From a bacterium (GTDB lineage Bacteria; Verrucomicrobiota; Kiritimatiellia; CAIKKV01; CAITUY01), in contig JBAXWB010000008.1 of NCBI GenBank assembly GCA_037128595.1, forward strand, positions 99,846 to 163,845: a DNA stretch of 64,000 nt, written 5' to 3'. Position numbers and translations under genes: made by a program. Positions 8,210 to 18,257 of the stretch are shown here, in pieces (within the stretch, counting starts at the first letter, position 1; each line of letters opens with the position of its first letter). A model generated the notes under the pieces. That model saw nothing but the letters and a program-made list of their open reading frames with translations, was not told where the DNA came from and did no database searches.

Positions 8210-9178
8210 TCAATTGATGGTAATCTCCACGGGCAACGCCACCGCCTGATTCTGCCGATTCACCCCTTTAAGCAGGATATGGCGGGCGCCCCCTCTTTCC
8301 GCCGCCAAACCCGTTGCCTCAACATAAATACGGTAATTCTCAGAGGTTGGATCAGGATCTATTTCGCAGCGGAACTCGCCCGTCGAGGGCACCGCATCCA
8401 GTAACGAAAACGCCTTCTCGCCATGCTGTCTCAGCCACAAGGTACGTGTCTGTAATTCATCCTTTGCCTCGAATGTTAATTGCGAGGGAATCACCTCATA
8501 GTCCTCCGGAAAATCAATTCTTCCCGCAATATTACAAGGCGGATCATTCGTATTCTGGCTATGCACGGTTACACCAAAAACGGAGCGCCCGCGCGGCAAC
8601 GGCTTTTCCACCTGCACTATGACCTGGTACCGATCCCGCGCCACCTCAACCACGGTGGCGAACAGGTTGGTGTTATCACAATCAGCTAGCGAAAGGGGCT
8701 CGTTCAGTCTCACCAGTGATGCGATCTCCACATAACTTTTCTGCTGCTCCACGGCTCCACCCACACTCAACTCCACCGGCGACACCCGATAGAGAGGCAC
8801 CAGCGTAGCCAGCAGCTCCAATGTCACTCCGGCAGATAAAGGGTCATCGGTCTCAAGCGTCACCTGACGGGTGATATCACCACTAAGTTGACGGGTGTCG
8901 AGTACACAATGTGCGATCGTGCTCGCACCTGACGCGATGACGGACTCATCCAGATAGACTTTCATGCAGGAATCGCAACTGGTAATGACGCGCCGGATGG
9001 CCAGCCTGGCGTCCCCGGTATTTCGCACAACAAAGTCATGCTGCATATGATTGACATTCGTCACCGTCCCGAAATTCCAGGCGGAGGATTCAACTGAAAT
9101 GCGCGGCGAGGCAACGACCGAAATCGCAACCCCGACCATAGCGACAAACGCCGGAACATATGTGAGCTCACTGCGCAT
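8210..9178 (-). CDS. Secreted DUF1573-domain protein
   Basis: Residues 1-25 form a signal peptide (TYVPAFVAMVGVAISVVAS). Residues about 28-110 match DUF1573: WNFGTV, then FVVRNTGDARLAIRRV, then SCDSC, then the Ala/Ser-rich strand pattern of an Ig-like fold. Two more beta-rich segments follow (about 115-220 and 220-322), possibly further Ig-like domains. DUF1573 proteins are common in PVC and Bacteroidetes and have no defined role; an envelope or carrier function is assumed. The ATG at 9178 overlaps the end of the FHA-TPR gene by 11 nt, so it belongs to the Tad operon, which is unusual company for this domain. Confidence 0.8.
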   Translation of the reverse strand: MRSELTYVPAFVAMVGVAISVVASPRISVESSAWNFGTVTNVNHMQHDFVVRNTGDARLAIRRVITSCDSCMKVYLDESVIASGASTIAHCVLDTRQLSGDITRQVTLETDDPLSAGVTLELLATLVPLYRVSPVELSVGGAVEQQKSYVEIASLVRLNEPLSLADCDNTNLFATVVEVARDRYQVIVQVEKPLPRGRSVFGVTVHSQNTNDPPCNIAGRIDFPEDYEVIPSQLTFEAKDELQTRTLWLRQHGEKAFSLLDAVPSTGEFRCEIDPDPTSENYRIYVEATGLAAERGGARHILLKGVNRQNQAVALPVEITIN

Positions 9179-11165
9179 AATCTTTCAATTTATTTGATGC
9201 CCGCAAATAGTAGTCTTCGTCAGGGGCGCTCAGTTCAAGCGCGGTTTTGAAAGCCTTCCGGGCCAGATCTGCCTGCCCCAATTCCTCATGAACAATCCCC
9301 CGTTGATAGGCCGCGCGGGCCGCTGCCGTCATCTTTTTCTGCACCTTCTCCATGGACTGAATCGCCTTCACATTGTTCGTGTCGGCCTGAAGCGCGACTT
9401 TATACAATCTCAATGCCTCCCGCTGGTTTCCGCCGTTCAAAGAGGACTCCGCCTTCACGCAATTCTCGCTGGATAATTCCGCCAGCCTTACCGCAAGCCG
9501 TTTTTTAGCCTCCATCGCCCTTTTGCGCAGCATATTCAAAGGATCGTCTTCAACCTGAATCACACTGTCGCAGGCCCGGAGATACCGCCACAACATCGCC
9601 ACATCATCAGGCGTCTCCATGGCCTCGGCGCTTGCCAACGGCCCGACCAGAGGCTCAATACGCCGGATCCGATCGCGCACCTCCAGCATCGATGCATTAG
9701 CAAACGATGTCTGGAGCCCACCCTCACACTCGCCCAGTGCTTCGGCAATCAGCCCCTTCTGATATTTCGCCTTTGCCCTATCGAGATATTCTGCCACCTT
9801 CCGGTTACTGGCGATGTTATCGAGACCCTCTTTCGCCTCAATGAAGTACATACTGGATTCAGGTATCGCCTGCAAAGCAGCCTCAGCCATGTCAACCTGC
9901 TGATGCTCAAGACAATTCTTCGCCCTGGCCAAATTCTGCTCGGCTTCACATTCCCTGACAGCCACATCCAGACGCTGGCGCACCAGAGCTGACTTCGGGA
10001 ACGCCTCTTTTGCTTTTTCCAGCAGGGCCACCGCATCACGCCAGTTTTTGGAAGAGGCAGCGACTTTCGCGTTCTCGATCGACTTGATGACCGCCTCCAA
10101 ATTCCGGGCCTGCGGGTTGTTCGGCGAATTCCGCAGCACTTGGTAACAAAGCTCCTTCGCGCGCTCATAGAGCTCTTTTGCTGCTGCCAACTCAGCTTCA
10201 GCGAGGGTTTCCCTGGCCGCCAACTCCGCCCTCACGATCTTGACCCCCGCCTTGGCCTCCGCTCGAGTGGCATCAACTTTCAGTGCGGATTGATAACACT
10301 CCAATGCCTTTGTCAGCTCACCCTGCTTGTACAATGTGTTAGCCTCATTCACATAGTCCCCCGCAATGTCCGCAGGCTGCAAAAGCTTAATCGCCACGAG
10401 CACCAACGCCATGACGACCACCCCCAGGATGATCCGGTTTCGCAATTGGCGCTGTTTCCGTAAATTGGACTTCCGGAACAACAGCGTCGAGACCCCAATC
10501 TTGATGTGCTGGCCATTCTCAAGTGCCGCATGCTTGACCTTGATCCCATCCACAAAGGTGCCATTACTGCTATCCAAATCCTCGATCACATGGCGTTCAC
10601 CATCTCCTGTAATTCGGGCATGACTAATGGATACTGCGTCATCGAGCAGAACAATGTGATTCTCCAATCCCCGCCCGATCAGCAGAGGGGACTCCCAATC
10701 AGCCACTTTCCCACCCACAAAAGGCCCCTCAACAATGGCCAGCTGAACACGCCAATCCTTTTGACCCACCGGGGAAGCCACTTTACGACCCAGTCCCTGG
10801 CTCTCTTTTTTAGGCCATTCCTGAACGCGGGTGGCGCCGCTCACGGGCTCATCAGGGTCTGCCTGATTCCGGTCCAGAATAAACTTCAACCGCGTGACCC
10901 CGATGTCGATTTCATCTCCATCATTGATCTGTTTTCGCGCCTCAAGAGGGATGCCGTTCAGCAGGGTGCCATTCCGGCTCCCTTTATCCTGAAGCCAATA
11001 CGCGTCCCCCTTCCGGGTCAGCACGATATGCTGGCGGGAGGCCATAGGCTCATCCGGCAACACCAGATCGCAGCGGGAAGAGCGGCCTATAACAAAAACA
11101 TCTTTATTAACGGCCGTCTTTTGCAGCTGCCGTTTTTCTCGCGTCACCACCAACATTGCGATCAT
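9168..11165 (-). CDS. Membrane protein with two FHA domains and a TPR array
   Basis: Two cytoplasmic FHA domains come first (about residues 1-97 and 133-232). Each has the GR-S...SR/SH-H...D..S.NGT signature of phosphothreonine readers: IGRSSRCDL, SRQH, SRNGT; and IGRGLENHI, SHARI, SSNGT. One transmembrane helix follows (about 243-262, ILGVVVMALVLVAIKLL). The rest (about 270-665) is alpha-helical with repeated TPR-like units such as AGDYVNEANTLYKQGELTKA and YQRGIVHEELGQADLARKAF, probably periplasmic. TPR proteins (TadD) support secretin assembly in other Tad systems; this one may replace TadD, which is otherwise missing. GAGG before the ATG overlaps the end of the previous gene. Confidence 0.85.
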   Translation of the reverse strand: MIAMLVVTREKRQLQKTAVNKDVFVIGRSSRCDLVLPDEPMASRQHIVLTRKGDAYWLQDKGSRNGTLLNGIPLEARKQINDGDEIDIGVTRLKFILDRNQADPDEPVSGATRVQEWPKKESQGLGRKVASPVGQKDWRVQLAIVEGPFVGGKVADWESPLLIGRGLENHIVLLDDAVSISHARITGDGERHVIEDLDSSNGTFVDGIKVKHAALENGQHIKIGVSTLLFRKSNLRKQRQLRNRIILGVVVMALVLVAIKLLQPADIAGDYVNEANTLYKQGELTKALECYQSALKVDATRAEAKAGVKIVRAELAARETLAEAELAAAKELYERAKELCYQVLRNSPNNPQARNLEAVIKSIENAKVAASSKNWRDAVALLEKAKEAFPKSALVRQRLDVAVRECEAEQNLARAKNCLEHQQVDMAEAALQAIPESSMYFIEAKEGLDNIASNRKVAEYLDRAKAKYQKGLIAEALGECEGGLQTSFANASMLEVRDRIRRIEPLVGPLASAEAMETPDDVAMLWRYLRACDSVIQVEDDPLNMLRKRAMEAKKRLAVRLAELSSENCVKAESSLNGGNQREALRLYKVALQADTNNVKAIQSMEKVQKKMTAAARAAYQRGIVHEELGQADLARKAFKTALELSAPDEDYYLRASNKLKDYAQ

Positions 11166-11171
11166 AAAGCC

Positions 11172-12647
11172 TCATTTCTTAGGTGACAGCCGCCGCAGCA
11201 ACTGGATCATTTCCTGGTAAGTCGGATCTGTTTTATCAGGCAGCATTTGAATCAGTTTCTGAGTCGCCCAATAGGCTGTTTCGCGGTCACCTTCTTTCAT
11301 CGCCCTCTTGATCTCATAGCGTTGTTCCCGGATCGCCTGGTTGTATAAATTCATGGCTGAACGCAGGCTGATGGCCGCTTCCTGATACCCCTTCGCCCGC
11401 TCGGGCCGGGCAATGGATAACTGCAGCGCCTGCTGATATTCCTGAATGGCTCGATATAAATTGTCCTGCTTAACATTCCGGCTGGTGACCAGGGAATCCC
11501 CGTTACGCTTATGCTCATCAATCAACCGGTCAACCCCATCCGGATTACTCAACGCCATTTTCTGCATCGCATCGTCCGGCAACGGGAAATCAAAAGTCTG
11601 TTGCCCCTCTAAAAGCGCAAAGCTCGGTAACAGCCTGGAGAACACCAGGGCCTGCTCCTGATAGCAGGCGGTTGCGCTGAAACACTCCACCACAATCCTT
11701 GTTCCTCCGTTTAAAAGGTAGAGCCCTTTTCCTTGTCCATTCTTGAGCTTGAATCCATAAAACACACACAACAGGTCGTTCAACGTCATTTTCTTTGATC
11801 CGAGGAACACATGATTGGATTTCACAGAGTCCTGATATTGCTGAAAGCCCTCGGTCAGTCCTGTCGTTTCATATTCGACCCCACGAACCACCTCCACACG
11901 CATTCGCGTCCAGGCACTATCCCCCATCCTGCCCAATCCGACAATGAGCGGGGCACCAGGCCTCGCGGCAAAGCGCGTCCAGGAGCTCGGATAGGAAATG
12001 CCCAAGGCGTACACGGGGTCGGTATAACGCTCCAGGGTGTCGCTCGCCGCAAGGCTTGGCTCCTTCACCATAAACATCCAGGCGCCCCCCGCGACGATCA
12101 GAAGGACACAGACAACGAGAAGATATACCGCCATCTTTTTCCGCGACCGGGTTCCCGGAGGAGGAGGCGCCTTCCACTTGGGCAAGTCGGACGGATTCAG
12201 CATTCGCGTCTGCTCGCCCACGATCCCCCTTGTGGCATCTGGCTCGGCATCTCCCTCGTCTCCCCCCCGCAACTCATCCATCGGCTCCATGAATTTAGTA
12301 CCACTCGTCCCCGAGGACGACGGCCCCAAGTCGTCAGACGCCCCCGCAGCCGGGTCCGGCACCTCCTCATACCGGAACTGAACGGCTCCCACTTCCAGAA
12401 TGTCTCCGTTCTTCAACACCGCGACGCCATTCAGACGCACTCCATTCAGATTAGACCAGCGGGAGCTTTTATCTTCAGCCGCTACCTGACCGGATATCAT
12501 GCGAAGCTCGAGATGGCGTCGCGACACCCGGGGATCATCAATGTGAAAATTGGCCGAACCAGAACGCCCTATGACAAACAGGGGCCCCTCCAGCAAAAGG
12601 GATTTCCCTGATTCCGCACCGGTTAAAATAATGAGCTGCTTCTTCAT
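11172..12647 (-). CDS. Membrane protein with FHA domain and PsbP-like domain
   Basis: The FHA domain occupies about residues 1-97 (FVIGRSGSANF, SRRHLELR, then SNLNGVRLNG). The third motif is loosened: SRWSNLNG instead of S.NGT. A disordered acidic linker (98-165) precedes a transmembrane helix (about 170-192). Outside the membrane, about 205-345 looks like a PsbP-type fold (YALGISYPSSWTRF, then ARPGAPLIVGLG), and the last 130 residues are helical and TPR-like. The layout (FHA in, sensor-like domain out) suggests signalling across the inner membrane between phospho-state and the periplasmic part of the pilus machine. That is inference. It follows tadC by 10 nt. Confidence 0.8.
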   Translation of the reverse strand: MKKQLIILTGAESGKSLLLEGPLFVIGRSGSANFHIDDPRVSRRHLELRMISGQVAAEDKSSRWSNLNGVRLNGVAVLKNGDILEVGAVQFRYEEVPDPAAGASDDLGPSSSGTSGTKFMEPMDELRGGDEGDAEPDATRGIVGEQTRMLNPSDLPKWKAPPPPGTRSRKKMAVYLLVVCVLLIVAGGAWMFMVKEPSLAASDTLERYTDPVYALGISYPSSWTRFAARPGAPLIVGLGRMGDSAWTRMRVEVVRGVEYETTGLTEGFQQYQDSVKSNHVFLGSKKMTLNDLLCVFYGFKLKNGQGKGLYLLNGGTRIVVECFSATACYQEQALVFSRLLPSFALLEGQQTFDFPLPDDAMQKMALSNPDGVDRLIDEHKRNGDSLVTSRNVKQDNLYRAIQEYQQALQLSIARPERAKGYQEAAISLRSAMNLYNQAIREQRYEIKRAMKEGDRETAYWATQKLIQMLPDKTDPTYQEMIQLLRRLSPKK

Positions 12648-12656
12648 GTCACTCTC

Positions 12657-13439
12657 TTATTTCGCATAGCTGGTGATCATCTGAATAAACACAGGCGCCA
12701 GGATCATCAGAAAAACCGCCGGCATGATACACAGCACGAGCGGCGCAAGCATCTTAACGGGCGCTTCCTGTGCCGCTTTTTCAGCGCGTTGCGCCCGCCG
12801 GATCCGTAGCATGTCGGACTGCACCTTCAACACCGGGCCGATACTTGCCCCCAGCCGATCAGCCTGGATTAATGAAGAGACGACGGCGCTCAAATCCTGA
12901 AGCTTGACCCGGCTAGCCATCTCCCTGAGCGCATCACGCCGGGGACGCCCTAGTTCAATCTGATTGAAGAAAAACGACAATTCATCCTTTAAAGGACCGG
13001 CCCGGTGTTTCTCGACCACGCGACGCAAGGCCGTCAGAAAATCCAGCCCTGCCTCTACAGAAATCGTCAACAAATCCAACGTATCAGGTAACTCGAGGGC
13101 AATGGACTGCTTTCGCCGCGCGGCCCGCTCCCCGATATTCGCGGCGGGAAAGATAAAGCCACCCATCATGAGTCCAAGATAAACCAGGATTTGCTTGGGC
13201 CCCTCAAACAGAAAATCAAATATCCCCATCTGAAACAGCAGAAGGCCCCAGATCACGGGAAACAGGAGCATCGCGACAACCTGGATGCCCAGCAGTTCAA
13301 CCCCCATCAGCCCGCCGGGCTGTCCCGCCGAGATCAGCATGGCGTCATGATTCCTGACATACGAGGCTACCGGCTGCCCGAATCGCGCAACCGCCATTTC
13401 CCCTGCGACCGCAAAAAACTGCCTTAGTTTAATATTCAT
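12657..13439 (-). CDS. tadC: TadC-like inner-membrane platform protein
   Basis: A type II secretion F-domain protein, 260 residues. The F domain lies at about 95-225 with the features of TadC: LELPDTLDLLTISVEAGLDF, then LIQADRLGASIGPVLKVQSD, then RIRRAQRAEKAAQEAPVKML. Two C-terminal hydrophobic segments end the protein (LVLCIMPAVFLMILAPVFI). N-terminal helices lie at about 48-70 and 85-105. With TadB it forms the inner-membrane platform on which the CpaF ATPase acts. It begins 4 nt after the end of tadB and is followed by the FHA/PsbP gene. Confidence 0.92.
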   Translation of the reverse strand: MNIKLRQFFAVAGEMAVARFGQPVASYVRNHDAMLISAGQPGGLMGVELLGIQVVAMLLFPVIWGLLLFQMGIFDFLFEGPKQILVYLGLMMGGFIFPAANIGERAARRKQSIALELPDTLDLLTISVEAGLDFLTALRRVVEKHRAGPLKDELSFFFNQIELGRPRRDALREMASRVKLQDLSAVVSSLIQADRLGASIGPVLKVQSDMLRIRRAQRAEKAAQEAPVKMLAPLVLCIMPAVFLMILAPVFIQMITSYAK

Positions 13440-13443
13440 GGGA

Positions 13444-14307
13444 TCAATACTTTACCGCCGCAATTTTACGCACCCAGATATACCCCACCACATCCATGAT
13501 CACCACCAATACCAGAGCCAAAAACCCATAAAAGGTGGTCCACATGGTCTGCATCAACTCTGGATTGACCTTCCACACAAAGAAACCGAACACATAAGGC
13601 AGGAGCCCTACAATGAGGGCCTGAAGCCGGCCTTGCGCGGTCAGGGAATCGGCTTTGCCGCCCAGCACCTTTCGCTCGCGCACCATGAACACAATGCGCT
13701 CGAACACTTCCGCCAGGTTTCCACCCAGTTGCCGCGTGATCTGAATCGCCGAGACCGCCAGATCCAAATCGGCATCCTTTGTACGGGTCACACAATTTTG
13801 CAGCGCCACGTCAAGGTCAACACCTACCCGGTATTCCCGGCGAATCAACTCAAACTCCTGCGATATTGGCGCCGGCATCTCCTCAATCAGCATATCGATC
13901 GCCTGCTGCAGTGTGAATCCTGCCCGCATCCCGTTCGCCATCATCACCAGCCCATCCACAAGCTGCTCGCTGAAGGCGCGCCGCCGCTTGACGCGCATGA
14001 TTATAATCACCAATTCCGGCAGAAAATATCCGATCAATGCCACCATCAGGGCGACCACAAAAGGGACCGGCGGTGTGGCTTCCCAGCTCAAGAGCAACCC
14101 GATCAGACCGCATCCGAATGAGACTGCCCACTTAACCTTGTGCAGGCTCTCCACCGAAATGAAAATGAACATTTCTTCAAGCCGGCGGGCAACCTGCTCC
14201 TTCTCGCGGAAGCCGGACCGCTTCACGAGCGTCCGCAGGGGCCCATAGGCTGCAAAGCAAATCGCCAGGACTGCAAAAAAACCTAAAATGAGTATGAATT
14301 CCAACAT
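13444..14307 (-). CDS. tadB: TadB-like inner-membrane platform protein
   Basis: A 287-residue T2SS F-domain protein. It has an N-terminal helix (ILILGFFAVLAICFA), two hydrophobic helices at about 65-105, the F domain at about 110-235 (LVDGLVMMANGMRAGFTLQQA, then VSAIQITRQLGGNLAEVFER, then IRERKVLGGKADSLTAQGRL-like) and closing helices. The order TadB then TadC, directly after CpaF, matches canonical Tad operons. GGAG lies 9 nt before the ATG. It begins 6 nt after the end of the FHA-CpaF gene. Confidence 0.92.
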   Translation of the reverse strand: MLEFILILGFFAVLAICFAAYGPLRTLVKRSGFREKEQVARRLEEMFIFISVESLHKVKWAVSFGCGLIGLLLSWEATPPVPFVVALMVALIGYFLPELVIIIMRVKRRRAFSEQLVDGLVMMANGMRAGFTLQQAIDMLIEEMPAPISQEFELIRREYRVGVDLDVALQNCVTRTKDADLDLAVSAIQITRQLGGNLAEVFERIVFMVRERKVLGGKADSLTAQGRLQALIVGLLPYVFGFFVWKVNPELMQTMWTTFYGFLALVLVVIMDVVGYIWVRKIAAVKY

Positions 14308-14313
14308 AACTGA

Positions 14314-15900
14314 CTACTCCGCTGCAGGAACAAACATCGCCATATCCACGTCCAGGCCGGCTTGTCGCAACTCCTCGACAAATGTGGGAATGACCCCGGT
14401 GGCGGTGTAAACCCCTTCAATCAACCCCGCATCAGTAATCCCCGTGCGCCTGAACGTGAAAATCTCCTGTAAGCGGATCTCCCCGTCATACATCGAGGCC
14501 ACCTCGGCAATGGAGGTCACTTTGCGGGTTCCATCAGAAAACCGGGAGATCTGGACAATCAGGCTGACCGCTGAAAAAATCAGCTCCCGAATGGCTTTCA
14601 GGGGCAGATCCATGCCGGCATAAAGCACCAGGTTTTCCAAACGCCGGATGGCATCGACAGGGGAATTGGCATGAACGGTCGTCAGCGAGCCATCATGCCC
14701 GGTATTCATGGCCTGCAACATATCCAGCGCCTCGCCGCCACGACACTCCCCCACCACGATCCGGTTGGGCCGCATCCGTAATGAGTTTTTGACTAGATCG
14801 CGGATGGTGACATCTCCTTTTCCTTCAATATTCGGCGGCCGCGTCTCCAGCCGCACCACATGATCCTGCGGCAGGCGCAATTCGGCGGAGTCTTCGATGG
14901 TCACAATGCGGGCCCCATCAGGAATGAAGGCCGCCATGATGTTGAGCAGGGTGGTCTTCCCGGATCCCGTCCCCCCCGAGATCACTGTATTCTTGGCCGC
15001 CAACACCGCCACACGCAAAAAGGACGCCATCGGCTGAGTCAGGCTCCCATACCCGACCAGGTCATCAATCACAATTCGTTTTTTAGGGAATTTCCGGATG
15101 GTAATCGTCGGACTATCCAGCGCGAGTGGCGGAATAATGGCATTCACACGGGAGCCGTCCTGCAGCCGCGCATCAACCATGGGACTGCTTTCGTCAATTC
15201 TGCGCCCGATGGGCCCGACAATCCGTTCAATCGCCGTAAGAATCTCGTTCTTGCTCAAAAACATCTTGGCCGACTTCTCGAGGCGCCCCTTCCGCTCGAT
15301 ATAGATTTTCTGGGGCCCATTAACCATGATTTCTGTCACGTCAGGATCTGCCAGCAAATCCTCGAGTGGCCCCAGTCCAAGCGCAGCATCCAGCACCGCT
15401 TTTTTCAATTCATTGCGATCATACCCCGGAGGAATCTCTTTTTCGGAGGCTTTGATCAGACGATCCAGCACCTCGCCCGCACGCTGGCGTAATGAGGTGT
15501 CCGCCATTTGCGATAAGGTCAGTTTTTTAAGGTTGAGCTCGGCAATGAGTTGCCCGTGGAGCAGGCGCCTGAACTCTTCCGCGCTCGCCTCGGCCTTTTC
15601 CTGAAAAACCTTTGCATTTTCGGAAAAAACAAACCGGTATTTCCCAATGAAGAATTCATCGCCGGGCGCCAGAACATTCTGGATAATCCGCTTATCCTTC
15701 AGCGTGGTTCCATTGGTACTGCCAAGATCCTGCAACCAGAAAACTTTTCCCCGAACCACGATCTGAGCGTGCTTATAGGAGGCATTTTTGTCACGCAGAA
15801 TGACGTCGCACTCGGTCGAACGCCCTATCAGTACCCGCTCCCCGGAAATGTCAACCTGTTCGCCGTTGTATTCTCCACCTGATATTACTACAACCGCCAT
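14314..15900 (-). CDS. cpaF: CpaF/TadA-type secretion ATPase with N-terminal FHA domain
   Basis: This is the motor for Tad pilus assembly. Residues 1-90 are an FHA domain ([29 protein letters not shown]). A linker (95-175) leads to the CpaF N-domain ([18 protein letters not shown]) and the ATPase: Walker [11 protein letters not shown] near residue 312, Asp box ([11 protein letters not shown]), Walker B-type [16 protein letters not shown], and His box [13 protein letters not shown]. At 528 residues it is longer than most CpaF proteins because of the FHA domain. The fusion places a phosphothreonine reader directly on the motor, so ATPase activity or partner choice may depend on phosphorylation (inference). 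It follows the secretin gene by 24 nt. Confidence 0.95.
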   Translation of the reverse strand: MAVVVISGGEYNGEQVDISGERVLIGRSTECDVILRDKNASYKHAQIVVRGKVFWLQDLGSTNGTTLKDKRIIQNVLAPGDEFFIGKYRFVFSENAKVFQEKAEASAEEFRRLLHGQLIAELNLKKLTLSQMADTSLRQRAGEVLDRLIKASEKEIPPGYDRNELKKAVLDAALGLGPLEDLLADPDVTEIMVNGPQKIYIERKGRLEKSAKMFLSKNEILTAIERIVGPIGRRIDESSPMVDARLQDGSRVNAIIPPLALDSPTITIRKFPKKRIVIDDLVGYGSLTQPMASFLRVAVLAAKNTVISGGTGSGKTTLLNIMAAFIPDGARIVTIEDSAELRLPQDHVVRLETRPPNIEGKGDVTIRDLVKNSLRMRPNRIVVGECRGGEALDMLQAMNTGHDGSLTTVHANSPVDAIRRLENLVLYAGMDLPLKAIRELIFSAVSLIVQISRFSDGTRKVTSIAEVASMYDGEIRLQEIFTFRRTGITDAGLIEGVYTATGVIPTFVEELRQAGLDVDMAMFVPAAE

Positions 15901-15924
15901 GTGTACCTGATTTCAATAACCGCC

Positions 15925-17295
15925 TCAAGGCGCTGCTTTTTCTTTAAGAAGGTGCTCCCGCTCCTGGCTGAACGCAGGCGAATTGTCGGTCTGAGGGAAG
16001 ACCGGCTTGGGAGAAATCAGGACAATCAGCTCCCGGCTTTCGTTCGACTTCTGCTTGTTGCTGAAGAACATACTCAGCAGGGGAATATCACCGAGAAGCG
16101 GTGTTTTTTCCTTGAACTGGGTGGCCAACGACTGAACCAGGCCTGACAGCATGATGCTTTCCCCGACCTTGCACATCGCCACGCTCTTAGTGTCAAACTT
16201 CTCCAACGAGAACGTCCCCTGCGGCTTGGCGCTGGGCACACTCACCTCAATGGTCACCTCGTTCATGATCCGGTCACGCCCCTGCAACGTCGGCTTCACT
16301 TTCAGGATAATCCCGTATTCGATTTTCTCCAGACTGCCGGCATTGATTCCCGACACGGCAAAGTAGGTCGCCCCGCCCGAATGGAAGGTCCCCTCGCCCC
16401 CGCTCTTGGTGCTCAGATGCGGTTGCGCCAGTATCTTGGCACTGCCGGCCCCCACCAAGGCATTAATCCTGGCCGACAGATTCGCGTTCACGCTGAAGCT
16501 GTTGACTGTTGGCTTCTCGGTCCCGCCCTGCAGGTCAAACTTCGCACCCACGCTGGCGTTCTTCAGCACGTTAAATCCAATATCACTGGCAGAGGCCTTG
16601 TCCAACTGCACAAAATGAACGTCGGTTTCAATCATCACGTCCTGCACGCGTAGTAAATTCTTAACCACCGGAACGCGGAGCCTGGCCATTTCCCCGGCGC
16701 GTGCCAGATCTGCCTCACTATAGACAACCCCTTCCAGTATAGCCGTGTCTTCTGAAACCCTTACTTTGACGGTATCGCAACCGATGTCGCGAATGATGGC
16801 TTCTTCCACAAATTTGCTCATCTCAGTACGATCCAGTCTAGCCATGTTCAGGATCACGCCCGAATAGGCCTCGCCGACCTTCATGACCCGGTCGTAATCC
16901 GACTTGGTCAGGACGCTCCCTTTCAGGACAATCTTGCTTCCCACCTCCTTAACCTCAAGCCCCTCAACGTCCGAAAGCAGTTCCTTGATCTGCCCCAGCA
17001 TATCCTGAAGGTCACTTGTAACCTTGACTCGGTATGACAGATCCGCACCCTGCAAGCGCTCCACACGAACCTCGGATGAACCCTCCATCAAGCCCTGAAC
17101 CAGAACTGAACGCCCGTCGCCATCAGGCCGCGCATCCACTACCGCCGGGTTGGCAACGCTTATCCTCCTGACACCCTCTGCCACGGCAATCCGGCTGGAG
17201 GCCCCCTTGACCACAATTACATCCTCGGCATAAACCGGAACGGCTAAAGCCGCGCCAAACCCTATGCACCACAACAAAGCACTAGCTGTCTTCAT
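15925..17295 (-). CDS. cpaC: CpaC/RcpA-type secretin of the Tad pilus
   Basis: An outer-membrane channel protein for pilus exit. A signal peptide (cut near AYA/VYA-ED, residue about 24) is followed by the pilus-formation N-terminal domain (about 25-95: VIVVKGASSRIAVAEGVRRI, NPAVVDARP), a BON-like segment (about 105-215) and the secretin C-domain (about 225-430) with VGAGSAKILAQPHLSTKSG and the closing LLGDIPLLSMFFSNKQK...RELIVLISPKPV. The length (456) is typical of RcpA/CpaC. GGGGATC lies upstream of the ATG. It lies between cpaB and the FHA-CpaF gene, the canonical order. Confidence 0.93.
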   Translation of the reverse strand: MKTASALLWCIGFGAALAVPVYAEDVIVVKGASSRIAVAEGVRRISVANPAVVDARPDGDGRSVLVQGLMEGSSEVRVERLQGADLSYRVKVTSDLQDMLGQIKELLSDVEGLEVKEVGSKIVLKGSVLTKSDYDRVMKVGEAYSGVILNMARLDRTEMSKFVEEAIIRDIGCDTVKVRVSEDTAILEGVVYSEADLARAGEMARLRVPVVKNLLRVQDVMIETDVHFVQLDKASASDIGFNVLKNASVGAKFDLQGGTEKPTVNSFSVNANLSARINALVGAGSAKILAQPHLSTKSGGEGTFHSGGATYFAVSGINAGSLEKIEYGIILKVKPTLQGRDRIMNEVTIEVSVPSAKPQGTFSLEKFDTKSVAMCKVGESIMLSGLVQSLATQFKEKTPLLGDIPLLSMFFSNKQKSNESRELIVLISPKPVFPQTDNSPAFSQEREHLLKEKAAP

Positions 17296-17319
17296 ATGAT
17301 TGATCCCCTGTGTTCAGAC

Positions 17320-18159
17320 TTAATTCAACACCGGTACCGGCACCGTTTTCGACCCCTTCTGCACCTCAATGATCCGCATGGCCCGCTTTCCGTCCAAATC
17401 ACCCACAATCGTATCGATGGCCTCAAACGTAATCCGCGGCAATTCAGCCCTGGCTTTGATATCCTGTGCCCCGTCCCGGCGCAAGACGGCGCCCAACTCA
17501 CCGTGTGCGGAGGCGAACATTAGCAATTGGGCCTCCTGCAACGTCAGCGAGAGGGTAACATCCCCACCGCCTGACCCTCCCGCAGCTCGCCCCGCGCCAA
17601 ATGAATCCCCTAAAGCCAACACGGTCACATTCTGCAGCAAGACCACATTCACCATATCAGAACCCTGTCGCCAGGTTGCCGTCGAGTTGGGGATTGACTG
17701 AGCCGGCTTCGGCATCGCAAATGAGCCAATGATATCAATATGGTCATTGGGCTGGATCAAGCCGCTTTTAATGCCTTTTGAGATCGATACCGTAAACGCC
17801 CCCTCCCCTGCGGGGATGGCACTCGACAAGCCGGACTTATCCTCGCTGACCAGATCAGACCAGAGCACGATCTGACCCGCCTTGACCGGAACGCGCAGCT
17901 TACGCCCGATAATCTGCTTCAACTCCGCACTCCCCTTGATCGCTTGAGCGGGGATAAATTGCTCGGGGACCTCTTTAGGCACAAACATTTCCATGGTCAA
18001 TTCAACGCCAGGCGCAATTTTCACTTTAGCCGATACTACCGGCATCCCCTTCAGCTTATCCTGAGTCGTCTGCTCCACACGCTTCACGTAGGAATGGACG
18101 GAAAAGATCGCCAACACACCGATAATAATAGCAATGACAATAGGAGTTCGATTTTTCAT
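17320..18159 (-). CDS. cpaB: CpaB/RcpC-type Flp pilus assembly protein
   Basis: A periplasmic, membrane-anchored assembly factor of about 279 residues. One N-terminal helix (PIVIAIIIGVLAIFSV) is followed by a SAF domain (about 40-105: VVSAKVKIAPGVELTMEMF, then IIGRKLRVPVKAGQIVLWSD) and the RcpC/CpaB C-terminal region (AFTVSISKGIKSGLIQPNDHIDIIGSF). An open frame extends 60 nt upstream, but AGGA sits 9-10 nt before the ATG at 18159, and only this start puts the membrane helix at the N-terminus, so I use it. A Gly-rich patch (GAGRAAGGSGGG) interrupts the C-terminal part. Confidence 0.9.
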   Translation of the reverse strand: MKNRTPIVIAIIIGVLAIFSVHSYVKRVEQTTQDKLKGMPVVSAKVKIAPGVELTMEMFVPKEVPEQFIPAQAIKGSAELKQIIGRKLRVPVKAGQIVLWSDLVSEDKSGLSSAIPAGEGAFTVSISKGIKSGLIQPNDHIDIIGSFAMPKPAQSIPNSTATWRQGSDMVNVVLLQNVTVLALGDSFGAGRAAGGSGGGDVTLSLTLQEAQLLMFASAHGELGAVLRRDGAQDIKARAELPRITFEAIDTIVGDLDGKRAMRIIEVQKGSKTVPVPVLN

Positions 18160-18257
18160 GGCAGCTTTTTCCTGAATAACAATGTCGCAGGCATGATCCC
18201 GCGCTGAACTATATGACAACTACAGGTATGAGAAACGCCCGATCCTGGAAAAGTGAA

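Noticed and set aside
18159..18219. Longer N-terminus of CpaB starting at 18219
   Set aside because: It would place 20 polar residues before the membrane helix; the ATG at 18159 has AGGA at proper spacing.
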